Below the pieces are notes generated by a model, which did no database searches, was not told the origin of the DNA, and was given only the letters and a program-made list of their open reading frames with translations. This document shows, one piece after another, positions 8,018-16,836 of a DNA stretch of 58,258 nt; position 1 is the stretch's first letter, and the number at the start of each line of letters is the position of its first letter. The DNA is from Lachnospiraceae bacterium. GTDB lineage: Bacteria; Bacillota_A; Clostridia; Lachnospirales; Lachnospiraceae. The translations under genes and the position numbers were made by a program. Location of the stretch: contig JAILOC010000117.1 in the NCBI GenBank assembly GCA_024691045.1, positions 1 through 58,258 of the forward strand, given 5' to 3'.

Positions 8018-9634
8018 ATGAACTCTAATAAAAACAAGATACTCAATAACAAATTTTATCTTTATCTGACTGAATTCTTCGCGGGCATGTCAGTCATGGC
8101 TGTTGAACTCGGAGCAAGCAGATTACTTGCTCCGTATTTCAGTTCTTCTCAGATCGTCTGGACAATAATCATCGGAACCATAATGATCGCCATGGCACTG
8201 GGCAATATCTACGGAGGCCGCAAAGCCGACAAGGATCCAAATCCCGATAAGCTTTACAGAAGGATCCTCGTTGCAGCTGTATGGATCGCTCTTATCCCTG
8301 TTGTGGGCAAATATATCATAATCGGAATATCTGCCGTACTGATCTTCTCAATAAATACTAATTTCCTTGTTATCGCAGCATTTGTTGCCTGCATGGTCAT
8401 ATTCGTATTTCCCTTGTTCCTTCTCGGAACGGTAACACCTTCACTTGTCAAATACACTGTGGACAGCCTTGATGACAGCGGCAAGATCGTCGGAATGCTT
8501 AATGCGGCTAATACGATAGGCAGCATTATCGGTACGTTCGTACCTACCTTCATCAGCATACCCGCAGTCGGAACTTCTGCTACATTCCTGATCTTTGCAG
8601 CAATACTTCTTGGCCTGTGCATCGTGTATTTTATATCGGGACGAGTTAAAAGCATCGGATCTATCGCAGCTGTGATCATATTTATCCTTTGCTGCATATT
8701 CGGATATAAAAGCAATTTCGCTTTCTGGGTAAGTGATCTCGTTGTTGAGGACGAATCTATATATAATTATCTTCAGGTTTCGGAGACAGATGATTCCATA
8801 ATCCTTTCAACGAATGTTTTATTCGGAGTTCAGTCCATCTACAAAAAAGGCGGGGAACTTTCCGGCATGTGCTATGACTATTACATGGCCGGACCCTATA
8901 TGGCCGGTCTCCATGAAAAAGACAAGCCTCTCGATATACTTGTTCTCGGGATGGGAAGCGGAACATTTGCAACTCAGTGTGACAGGTATTTTGATGAAGT
9001 AAATATAGAAGGTGTTGAGATCGATCAGAAGATCGCAGATCTTTCTTATAAATATTTCGAACTTCCCGAAGATATCAAGATCACTACCTATGACGGCCGT
9101 GCTTTTCTTCAGGAGATTCCATCGGACAGACTATATGATGTAATCGTAGTCGATGCATATCAGGATATCACGATTCCTTTTCAGATGGCCACGGTTGAAT
9201 TCTTTACACTCGTTAAGGATCATCTTTATGATGACGGCGTAATGGTCGTTAACATGAACATGAGGGATGATACCGAAGGAAATATCAATGAGTATCTATC
9301 TGACACCATATCATCCGTATTTCCCAATGTATATACAGCAGATGTATACGGCTGCACAAACAGGGAATTATTTGCAGGCAAGTCCGATATTATTGAAAGC
9401 TTTCGTAACAATACTGATCTCGAAGAAAATGAGATGCTTGTAGCGGCAATGGAAAAGGTTGACAGATCCTTGGTCGTATACAAGGCCGGTGATAATATCA
9501 TGACGGATGATAAAGCGCCCGTTGAGCTTCTGAGCATGAAGGCGATCGACGGACTTATAAGCAATGAGACATCATATTATAAGGATCTTTACGACAGGGA
9601 AGGCATTGAAGGCCTCCTGAACGAATTATCATAA
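8018..9634 (+). CDS. Membrane-bound spermidine-synthase-like protein (fused)
   Basis: The first ~220 residues hold about six to seven hydrophobic helices, beginning with LTEFFAGMSVMAVELGASRLLAPYF, a block typical of fused spermidine synthases. The second half is a SAM-type Rossmann domain: LVLGMGSGTFATQ (glycine loop), GVEIDQ (acid binding ribose), YDGRAFLQ and VIVVDAYQD (catalytic Asp region). SpeE transfers aminopropyl groups to putrescine. Here the polyamine-binding motifs are not classical, so the amine substrate is uncertain. Length is 538 aa. It is the last gene before the terminator at 9653 and sits 7 bases after the aminotransferase. Confidence 0.8.
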   Translation: MNSNKNKILNNKFYLYLTEFFAGMSVMAVELGASRLLAPYFSSSQIVWTIIIGTIMIAMALGNIYGGRKADKDPNPDKLYRRILVAAVWIALIPVVGKYIIIGISAVLIFSINTNFLVIAAFVACMVIFVFPLFLLGTVTPSLVKYTVDSLDDSGKIVGMLNAANTIGSIIGTFVPTFISIPAVGTSATFLIFAAILLGLCIVYFISGRVKSIGSIAAVIIFILCCIFGYKSNFAFWVSDLVVEDESIYNYLQVSETDDSIILSTNVLFGVQSIYKKGGELSGMCYDYYMAGPYMAGLHEKDKPLDILVLGMGSGTFATQCDRYFDEVNIEGVEIDQKIADLSYKYFELPEDIKITTYDGRAFLQEIPSDRLYDVIVVDAYQDITIPFQMATVEFFTLVKDHLYDDGVMVVNMNMRDDTEGNINEYLSDTISSVFPNVYTADVYGCTNRELFAGKSDIIESFRNNTDLEENEMLVAAMEKVDRSLVVYKAGDNIMTDDKAPVELLSMKAIDGLISNETSYYKDLYDREGIEGLLNELS

Positions 9635-9652
9635 ATGACAGTTTATATTGAC

Positions 9653-9680
9653 AAACACAGGCATCAGAGCCTGTGTTTTT
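9653..9680 (+). terminator. Terminator between convergent operons
   Basis: A 10-bp stem AAACACAGGC / GCCTGTGTTT with a 6-base loop is followed by T on the + strand. It ends the 4289-9634 run. On the minus strand it lies 18 bases past the metallophosphoesterase stop and can serve there too, with a weaker T run. Confidence 0.8.
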
Positions 9681-9697
9681 ATATTGGTAAAATATTC

Positions 9698-10516
9698 TCA
9701 AATATTGATAATAACAAGCTCAGGCCTGTTGAAGTATCTCGGAAGAGGCGTGCTTTCTCTTGCAAGTCCTCTGCTCACGATCATTTTAGAACCGTTTGAA
9801 AGTTCATAAATTCCGTTAACATATTCAGCCATAAAACCCTGATCGGGAGCAAAAATTCCTTTGTTTATGATTGGAATCCTGAACTGTCCCGCATGTGCAT
9901 GTCCGCACAGGATCAGATCAAAATCATAATTTTCGTAAACAGATACTTTTTCCGGACGATGACTTAAAAGTATCCTGATATGATCCGGATTGGTTTCGGA
10001 ATATGCTCTTTCAATCTGCTCTTTCCATGATGAATCTGTCATATATGTGGGATCATCTACACCGCAAATATCAAGAACATGATCGATATATTCAATGGTT
10101 TCGCACTCTCCTGCCAGAACATGCACTCCTATCCCTTTAAGATATTCTTTCATGGACTCTGCTCTCCCGCTCCAGTATTCATGATTTCCGGTCACATAAT
10201 AACAGGGATATTTTGTGACAAGATCTTCCAGAAGGATCTTTGCATTATCGTCACTTAATTTATCATCAAATATATCACCGCTTAAAATGATCAGATCCGG
10301 TGATTCATTATCTATTCTATTAATAAGTCTTTTCTGATCCTTCCCGTAATAACATGAATGAAGATCGGTAATAAGAGCAATTCTGATACCGAAATTTTCG
10401 CCGCTCGAAATATTTATATTAATTCTTTCGGTTACGGGGATCCATGACCATATCGATGCAAGCAATATGATCAGAATAAATGCAGATATGAGTCTTACTT
10501 TTCGGTGTGATCTCAT
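9698..10516 (-). CDS. Membrane-anchored metallophosphoesterase (YkuE/YaeI-like)
   Basis: A calcineurin-type phosphoesterase of 272 aa: ITDLHSC (metal-binding DxH, motif I), LSGDIFDD (GDxxD), VTGNHEYW (GNHE), LLSHRPE and CGHAHAGQ (GHxH). One N-terminal hydrophobic segment (about residues 8-26) anchors it, with the catalytic domain outside or at the membrane. YkuE-like members act at the cell surface; the related YaeI/LpxG types hydrolyse phosphodiesters. It is the last gene of the eight-gene minus-strand operon, its ATG overlapping the M13 peptidase stop (ATGA). Confidence 0.88.
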   Translation of the reverse strand: MRSHRKVRLISAFILIILLASIWSWIPVTERININISSGENFGIRIALITDLHSCYYGKDQKRLINRIDNESPDLIILSGDIFDDKLSDDNAKILLEDLVTKYPCYYVTGNHEYWSGRAESMKEYLKGIGVHVLAGECETIEYIDHVLDICGVDDPTYMTDSSWKEQIERAYSETNPDHIRILLSHRPEKVSVYENYDFDLILCGHAHAGQFRIPIINKGIFAPDQGFMAEYVNGIYELSNGSKMIVSRGLARESTPLPRYFNRPELVIINI

Positions 10517-12501
10517 TTAAATATCTTAAGACGCTCTAAATTAGGGACGTAGAATGGACTTTCTTCATCTATTTTGTAAATCTCATAGAATTTATCGAAC
10601 TGTCCCAGAATATAATTGATCCTGAACTTGGCAGGAAGATGATTATCACCGTTTAATAATGCGACACTTTCTTCGGTATAGTATGTTGCTTTTCTTGAGG
10701 CGAATGTTGTGAAGAAGAGATCGTAATCCACATTTTCCTGTTCCTCAAGAAGTCTTAAACAGATCTCCATAGCCATGAGATCGGCATAAGTTTCATCAGC
10801 ATATAATGAACCGTTAATGGAATCGAAATACTCAGTCTCTTTTCCGTCAAAAAACTGAATTATCCTTCTGATGCGGTCATTATATTCATTGTTTTCCTCA
10901 TCGGTCATCCAGTTATCATAATAGCCGTCACCTTCAAAATATACATAGGACGGTCCAAAGGAATGAGATATTTCATGTGCTACGGTCATTCCGAGCTCCG
11001 CAATCTTCTCCTCATATGTCATATCGGTTTCAAGAAGCTCGGTTAATAATCCGGTAGTCAGAGTGATGTTGTTAAGGCTGGCATCATAATATGCATTGAC
11101 AACAAAGTTCTGCTGGAAAACAGTTCCTCTTTCTTCATCAACATAATAAAGCTGCGAATAAGAGAATTTTCTTCTGCTTTCCCATATGTTGAGAAAATTA
11201 TCAAAAAGATCATCGCTCAGAACAACATCAGAAAGATCATAAACATGGTCGCTTACACCGTATGAAGGTTTCATCAGAACGATCTTTCTGACTGCGGTCT
11301 CCATACTCTTGTCTGAAAGCCATTCAAATTCTTTGACCACCTTCTGTGCCTGCGTTTTGATTGCAAAGACAAACTGGCGGATCTCTTTCATTTTTTCTTC
11401 ATCGAAAAATCTAGACTGATACTCAATAGCCAGAACATCACTTGATTCACTTATCGTGTAATAGAAAGCAGCATCATACTTCTCATCCTGATATCTGTTC
11501 CAGTCGCTGTTGATGTAACTTGTTTCATAAATGATACTTAAGATCAGAGAATCTTTAAGAGCATCGAGATTTTCTTCACAAAAGATCATATCGAAATAAT
11601 CAAACAGGTTTTCGGTGGCAACGATCGGTCCGTTGTATTCTTTATCGGTGAATTCTTCAATGATATCAAAAACAGGAACTTCGATATTGCTCTGTTCAAA
11701 AGTATCTTTATAGAAATACTGGTATTTATATCCGTTAGAATAACTGTTCAGATACTCCCTGGAATACTGGCTGATAACAACGAGATTGCTGAGCATCTTA
11801 ACATATTCGGTCTGATCTATACCAAGCTTCTCAATATTTGCATAAATCTCCGACATCCCCCCGTCAGCGGGATTTGCAATATAATTACTGTATTCATTTA
11901 AAAGATTTTCATTGATTTTGGGGTTATAAAATGCATCAATATCTCCCCAGTCTCCGCCTGTTATCCTTAAATTGATCTCATTATTGAAAATCGCATAGTC
12001 TTTATTTTTATAAAGATCAAACAGATCTTCCAGAGTTTCAACATCGTAAACAGGCTGAAGAAATTCGATCAGTGATTCGTTCAGAGAATCATTGACATTT
12101 TCTTTATAGAACTGATCATAAATATATTTGGTCTTGTACAGAGGATCGTCTGATGGCAGACTGCTCAGAGAGGAGTCATTAAGAATATCATACAGTCTGG
12201 AGAGTTCCAGATCATAGACATAATCATGTTTGGTAGCATAAATCTCATCGGAATCCTCAATGGACTTAAGCCACTCTCCGTTTACATATTCATCGAAATC
12301 CCAGATAGGAATGCCGTTATCGGTAATGGGATACTTTTTGACTTCATCGACTCCGACAATGCTTTCCTCATTTGATAAAACGGTTTCATTGTCCACAACA
12401 GAAATATCGGAGGTGCTTGCGGTACCGCACCCCCAGAGTGAAGTTATCATAATAGCGGTTATGATCAGAGATACTGACTTATTAAAAAAACGGGATTTCA
12501 T
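10513..12501 (-). CDS. M13 family (neprilysin/PepO-like) zinc metallopeptidase, lipoprotein
   Basis: A 662-aa gluzincin. The zinc motif HExxH is AHEISHSFGP, and the downstream ExxxD ligand block is DETYADLMAME. The N-terminus is a lipoprotein signal ending LWGC, so the enzyme should be tethered outside the membrane. The large N-terminal M13_N region begins around IPIWDFDEYVNGEWL. M13 enzymes cleave oligopeptides rather than proteins, so it could process or clear extracellular peptides. AGGAG precedes the ATG. It lies 2 bases after the diguanylate cyclase gene and overlaps the phosphoesterase gene. Confidence 0.92.
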   Translation of the reverse strand: MKSRFFNKSVSLIITAIMITSLWGCGTASTSDISVVDNETVLSNEESIVGVDEVKKYPITDNGIPIWDFDEYVNGEWLKSIEDSDEIYATKHDYVYDLELSRLYDILNDSSLSSLPSDDPLYKTKYIYDQFYKENVNDSLNESLIEFLQPVYDVETLEDLFDLYKNKDYAIFNNEINLRITGGDWGDIDAFYNPKINENLLNEYSNYIANPADGGMSEIYANIEKLGIDQTEYVKMLSNLVVISQYSREYLNSYSNGYKYQYFYKDTFEQSNIEVPVFDIIEEFTDKEYNGPIVATENLFDYFDMIFCEENLDALKDSLILSIIYETSYINSDWNRYQDEKYDAAFYYTISESSDVLAIEYQSRFFDEEKMKEIRQFVFAIKTQAQKVVKEFEWLSDKSMETAVRKIVLMKPSYGVSDHVYDLSDVVLSDDLFDNFLNIWESRRKFSYSQLYYVDEERGTVFQQNFVVNAYYDASLNNITLTTGLLTELLETDMTYEEKIAELGMTVAHEISHSFGPSYVYFEGDGYYDNWMTDEENNEYNDRIRRIIQFFDGKETEYFDSINGSLYADETYADLMAMEICLRLLEEQENVDYDLFFTTFASRKATYYTEESVALLNGDNHLPAKFRINYILGQFDKFYEIYKIDEESPFYVPNLERLKIFK

Positions 12502-12503
12502 TA

Positions 12504-13859
12504 CTATCTTCCTCTCCTGTCCTGACCGGTCGAAATATAGAAATTACGCTTGGCATCATACATACGCTCATCAGCAAGCTTTGCAAGTTCGGTTATTGTC
12601 TTATTGGAAGTTTCCCGATACGGAGCATAGCCTACTGACATTGCGAGCTGAGACACATATTTGCCCTTCCATTTGATCATGGATCTTGTCAGCGTATCTT
12701 TTCTTTCTTCAAGTTTTTTCTCATCACAATGTATCATAATTGCGAACTCGTCGCCACCTATTCTGTAAACATTTCCGAGTTCTTTATAGCAATTTTTGAG
12801 AAGTGTGGCTGCACCTACAATAAGTTCGTCACCCGCCTGATGTCCCAGAGTATCGTTAACCTTCTTAAGACCGTTTATATCAACGGCAATATATACAAAA
12901 TCATCCTTCATACCGAAATTGGAATAATCGGTAAGCTTTTCTTCATATGCTCTTCTGTTATAACAGTCAGTAAGTCTGTCCGTATTTGAGATCTTAACGA
13001 CCATCAGATAGGACTCCCTGAGCCTGAAAATGATATTCACAAATATTGCTATAAAAACAGAGATGATCGCAAGGGCGAAAATCATAAAGATACATCTTGA
13101 ATATGGATACCAGCCTTTTTGGGGACTAATCGAAAGCTCCCAGACAAGATTTTCTATATTGAATGTAACAGTAACTTCATCTTCAGGCTTAACGGAGCTT
13201 TCCTGAATAAGATGTCTTGTATTATGACTATCGAGATAAGACAGTCTGTAATTGATACCCATATCATCAAGAGAATTAAGCTTTATTGCTTCTATGAGAC
13301 TATCGGGTGATATGTTAAATCCGACCAGTCCCCATAATGAACTAAATCCGGCCTCTTTATAAAATACGGGAATCGTGCCGGAAACACCAAAACCACCCAG
13401 CTTGACATCATATGAATTTGTAAGTATTGTCTCTCCCTTTTCATATACATCGGGATTAGTGACATTTCCGGTTTTAGTCACATCCAGGTAATCATAACCG
13501 ATCAGAGATTCATTTGTAAGCAATGGATAAACATCGGATACAACCCCTTCCGGAGCTATGGTTATATTCTTAAGTGAGATACCGGTGTCTTCCTTAACAT
13601 TGTCGTATATATCATCGGATATCGAATCAAAGAACTCTGTACCTCCGTTATGGTCCTGGATAAGTACTTTGATCGAATCAACTCTTAATATAACGGATTC
13701 TATCGTAGCTTCAATGTTGTCTGCTTTATCTTCGGCAATATAACTGTAATGCTCTTTTTCGATAGCGATCTCTTTTCTTACATAGAAAACATAGGCGGTA
13801 GTAAGTATCGCCATATTTATGATTCCTATTAAGATCACATATAGAAGTCTTTTATTCAT
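12504..13859 (-). CDS. CHASE-GGDEF diguanylate cyclase
   Basis: It makes the second messenger c-di-GMP from two GTP in response to an external signal. Layout: TM1 (about residues 5-26), an extracytoplasmic region to about 250 that looks like a CHASE sensor (VYPLLTNESLIGYDYL is close to its signature), TM2 (about 256-280), and a GGDEF domain from about 290. The active-site RIGGDEFAI is intact. The residues ahead of it (KELGN) lack the RxxD inhibitory site, so product inhibition by that route is not expected. It sits between the RNase E/G gene (3-base gap) and the M13 peptidase gene (2-base gap). Confidence 0.93.
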   Translation of the reverse strand: MNKRLLYVILIGIINMAILTTAYVFYVRKEIAIEKEHYSYIAEDKADNIEATIESVILRVDSIKVLIQDHNGGTEFFDSISDDIYDNVKEDTGISLKNITIAPEGVVSDVYPLLTNESLIGYDYLDVTKTGNVTNPDVYEKGETILTNSYDVKLGGFGVSGTIPVFYKEAGFSSLWGLVGFNISPDSLIEAIKLNSLDDMGINYRLSYLDSHNTRHLIQESSVKPEDEVTVTFNIENLVWELSISPQKGWYPYSRCIFMIFALAIISVFIAIFVNIIFRLRESYLMVVKISNTDRLTDCYNRRAYEEKLTDYSNFGMKDDFVYIAVDINGLKKVNDTLGHQAGDELIVGAATLLKNCYKELGNVYRIGGDEFAIMIHCDEKKLEERKDTLTRSMIKWKGKYVSQLAMSVGYAPYRETSNKTITELAKLADERMYDAKRNFYISTGQDRRGR

Positions 13860-13862
13860 AAA

Positions 13863-14903
13863 TCACCGAAGCTGCTCATATAAAGGAGGAAGCTCTTTTT
13901 TTCTGGTGATCTCCACAAGACCGAGTGCGGTAATGTCGAGAACACTTACTTTAACGGTATCCTTTAACGTTTCCTTTTTCAGAAGATCCATAAGAAGCTG
14001 CCGGTCTTCATCGGAACTGAGATTGATGAAATCGATCAGGATCATTCCCGAAATATTGCGAAGACGCAATTGTCTGCATATTTCTTCGGCGGCCTCAGCA
14101 TTAACACTCAGATATGCGGATTCTTTATCCGTTCCTTTAGAAGGCGAATATTTGCCGCTGTTAACATCTATTACAGTCATTGCCTCCGTATGATCAATGC
14201 ATAGATAGCCTCCGCATTTAAGCCATACTTTCCTGTCCGTAGCTTCTTCGATGACTGTTTTAAGACTGTATAGCTTGGACAGATCAAAGGAAGTATCATC
14301 ATATAGTCTGACATTCTCAAATGAAGTCTTCAGATTATCGTAAACGGATGAAATATCAGTTACGATCTCGTTATATTCATGAGTCTTAAAAACTTTATCA
14401 ATCCTGTCCTTAAGAAAAGCATCATCTTTATAAAGATAAGAATATTTTGTAAGATGTCCTGATTTCTTTATCAGATCATCACTGTCAGGATATTTTGAAT
14501 AATCAATTTTTGCCGTAAAGGAAGCTCTTTTTCCTTTTTGAGAATCAGATGTAAGTCTGACAGGGATGAGATCACCCTGTTTGATCTGAAAATCCTTCGG
14601 AAGCTTGTTCAATGGCAGATAACCGTCTTTGTCCTTGGCGTATTCAATAAAAGCGGCTCCGATATCCATCTTTACATCACGAACATATGCTATGACAATG
14701 TCGCCTGAATTAAGAGATTCGGAATCAAATATATCCTTATTTCCGAGAACATTTATACAGACTGCTTTACAGCCTTGTATCAGAAATGAGATAAGCTTAT
14801 CGTTTAATAATGTAATGATCAGTTTTCCGTATTCCGAACATCTCATCTCATTAAGTTCTTTTGCTGTTTCTTTTTCTATTGATTGACGGGTAAGTCTGCT
14901 CAT
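13863..14903 (-). CDS. rng: Ribonuclease E/G family protein, short form
   Basis: RNase E/G cleaves single-stranded RNA with a 5' monophosphate. An S1-like segment (VIAYVRDVKMDIGAAFIEY...DGYLPLNKL) is followed by the catalytic core, with the two metal-binding Asp residues in TVIDVNSG and ILIDFINL. At 346 aa it is shorter than typical RNase G (about 400-490 aa). It ends at TRKKELPPLYEQLR without the CxxC zinc-link element that holds E. coli RNase E/G together, so its oligomeric state may differ. The ATG overlaps the TIGR03936 stop (ATGA), an arrangement seen often with this pair. Confidence 0.85.
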   Translation of the reverse strand: MSRLTRQSIEKETAKELNEMRCSEYGKLIITLLNDKLISFLIQGCKAVCINVLGNKDIFDSESLNSGDIVIAYVRDVKMDIGAAFIEYAKDKDGYLPLNKLPKDFQIKQGDLIPVRLTSDSQKGKRASFTAKIDYSKYPDSDDLIKKSGHLTKYSYLYKDDAFLKDRIDKVFKTHEYNEIVTDISSVYDNLKTSFENVRLYDDTSFDLSKLYSLKTVIEEATDRKVWLKCGGYLCIDHTEAMTVIDVNSGKYSPSKGTDKESAYLSVNAEAAEEICRQLRLRNISGMILIDFINLSSDEDRQLLMDLLKKETLKDTVKVSVLDITALGLVEITRKKELPPLYEQLR

Positions 14904-15610
14904 ATTCCGATATCTTCAAGTGAGATCAGTTCGCCGTTCTCACTTTGTGTAAACATGTCAAGTCTTGTGATCTTCAATGCATTATCGGGAAGATCGTATT
15001 TCGCAAGTCCAAAAAGATATTCCATAACGAAACCGGGTTTGATTGAATCGGCACTGCTGGAATTAATAGTCATTCTGATAACGGGTTCGGCATCTTCCTC
15101 AAGCTCGAGTTTATATATGAACTCTTTAAGATTTATGTCTCTGGAGGTTTTCTTGGTCTGTTTATGATAAATACAGGCATCGGAAGAATTCATCTTATCG
15201 ATTGCTTCTCTCAAAACATCGTTGCCGGGCACAAGCTTCTTTTTATCATCATAAAACCTTATCTCATATTCGGATGCAAATACTGATGCCATCGCATTTC
15301 CTGCATCTTCCGGAAGGATCCTGACAGACTTTATCCTGATCCCATCTACACTCGCTTCGTTAAGAGCTTTTAATATCGAATCGGTATCAGGATGCTCATC
15401 TTCGATACCGATATCCATATATTCGCCTTCGCTTTCAAGACCTACTCCGAGAGGTGCGGCAAATGTCATTATCTGATGGGGAGAATAACCTCCCGAATAT
15501 GAAACATTCACCTTGGCCCTTCTGATGCATTTCTGGAAATATCTCATTACATCAAGATGACCGATGTATCTGACAGCTCCATGTTTTGTAAATCGTATTC
15601 TTATCTTCAT
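14900..15610 (-). CDS. TIGR03936 / DUF2344 family protein
   Basis: The opening IRFTKHGAVRYIGHLDVMRYFQKCIRRAKVNVSYSGGYSPH is the hallmark of this family, which usually sits directly next to a TIGR03960 radical SAM protein and RNase G. Its function is not established; a role with the radical SAM protein in RNA or ribosome modification is often guessed. The protein has 236 aa, near family length. In this window the TIGR03960 partner is 5.3 kb away at 20941-22824, separated by signalling genes. Start and stop overlap both neighbours by four bases. Confidence 0.88.
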   Translation of the reverse strand: MKIRIRFTKHGAVRYIGHLDVMRYFQKCIRRAKVNVSYSGGYSPHQIMTFAAPLGVGLESEGEYMDIGIEDEHPDTDSILKALNEASVDGIRIKSVRILPEDAGNAMASVFASEYEIRFYDDKKKLVPGNDVLREAIDKMNSSDACIYHKQTKKTSRDINLKEFIYKLELEEDAEPVIRMTINSSSADSIKPGFVMEYLFGLAKYDLPDNALKITRLDMFTQSENGELISLEDIGI

Positions 15611-16824
15611 TTCATCAAATTATCCAGTTCATTCTGTGCAAGAAGAAGTCCGTCATCAACTGACAGTTCACCGTTCATGATCTTTTTCATCTTGTCACCG
15701 AGTATTGTATAGAATTTAGGCCATTCTTTAATAACAGGTCTGTAGATACCGGTTTCGAGAGCATCGCAGATATCATCCAAATGAGAATTGATACTGAGTG
15801 CTTCGGGATCGTTTAGCACTGAATATCTGCAGGGAACGCCTCCGTATGCAACGCTTTCCATCTGCACTTCGGGATCCATAAGATATTCGAGAAGTTTAAC
15901 AGCAGATTCCTTGTCCGTACAGTTTTCGGGAATCCCAAGAGTCCAAATCCCATAAATATTGGAATTATAGCTTGGTTCATCATCGCTGACTTTACCGGGG
16001 AACGCTATATAATCGGAATTTACACTTGATTCGGGATTATTCCAGCCGGGCCATCCTACAGCAACGGCCATATGTCCGTTTTCAATACCGGAAATTATAT
16101 CTTCTTTTGAATACGCACCACCGTTTTCGATAAGGAACATATACAGTTCCATAGCTTTTTTGAATTCTTCCGTATTAACGGTGGGATTATTATTCTCATC
16201 AACAACCCATCCGCCGAACGCTCTGAGAATTGGAAGGAAATCAACGACTATATTATTCTCCGTATCACCTCTGCAAACAAAGCCGCCGTGCCCGTTTTCG
16301 ACGGAAAGGAGTGAATATTTGATGACATCTTCAAGAGAATCAATATCCTCGTCGCTGTAACCGAGCTCATCTGCCACAGATCTGTTAAAAAGCATTACGG
16401 TAACATTGCCGTAATAAGGAACCAGATAGACATCTCCATTCCTGACACAGATAGAGGTGGTAGCGGGAATGATATCGTCGTCAAATGTATAACCCTCTTT
16501 ACTTAGATCTGTAAGCATGCCTTCCGAAAGAAATTCGCCAACCCAGCTTCCGTCGATCATGCACAGGTCATATATACCGTTTTTATTTACGGAATCATTC
16601 AAAAGACTGTTATGAAGTTCATCTTCGGCAAACTCCACAACCTCGCATTTGATCCCGGTTGATTCTTCAAAACCCGGGATGCATTTTTTTATGACTTCCG
16701 CATAAACCCCGGATCGTACCGCAACAGTAAGTTTATCCTTGGACTCCTGCTTACCGCAGCCGCTCATAGATAGTACAAGGATTAAACTAAGCAATATGCA
16801 GATGTGTTTTCTGATCTTTATCAT
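15607..16824 (-). CDS. Extracellular solute-binding lipoprotein (ABC-type family 1)
   Basis: A 405-aa sugar-type solute-binding protein. The signal peptide ends in a lipobox (LSMSGCGKQ), so it is lipid-anchored outside the membrane. Family features include KLTVAVRSGVY, GFEESTGIKCEVVEF, LMIDGSW, LVPYYGNVTVMLFNRSVADELGY and a C-terminal EYLMDPEVQMESV. No ABC permease or ATPase is encoded nearby. It lies 12 bases after the hybrid kinase gene and overlaps the next gene by ATGA. The placement suggests it presents a ligand to the kinase, or delivers to a transporter encoded elsewhere. Confidence 0.88.
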   Translation of the reverse strand: MIKIRKHICILLSLILVLSMSGCGKQESKDKLTVAVRSGVYAEVIKKCIPGFEESTGIKCEVVEFAEDELHNSLLNDSVNKNGIYDLCMIDGSWVGEFLSEGMLTDLSKEGYTFDDDIIPATTSICVRNGDVYLVPYYGNVTVMLFNRSVADELGYSDEDIDSLEDVIKYSLLSVENGHGGFVCRGDTENNIVVDFLPILRAFGGWVVDENNNPTVNTEEFKKAMELYMFLIENGGAYSKEDIISGIENGHMAVAVGWPGWNNPESSVNSDYIAFPGKVSDDEPSYNSNIYGIWTLGIPENCTDKESAVKLLEYLMDPEVQMESVAYGGVPCRYSVLNDPEALSINSHLDDICDALETGIYRPVIKEWPKFYTILGDKMKKIMNGELSVDDGLLLAQNELDNLMK

Positions 16825-16836
16825 TCAAAATACCCG

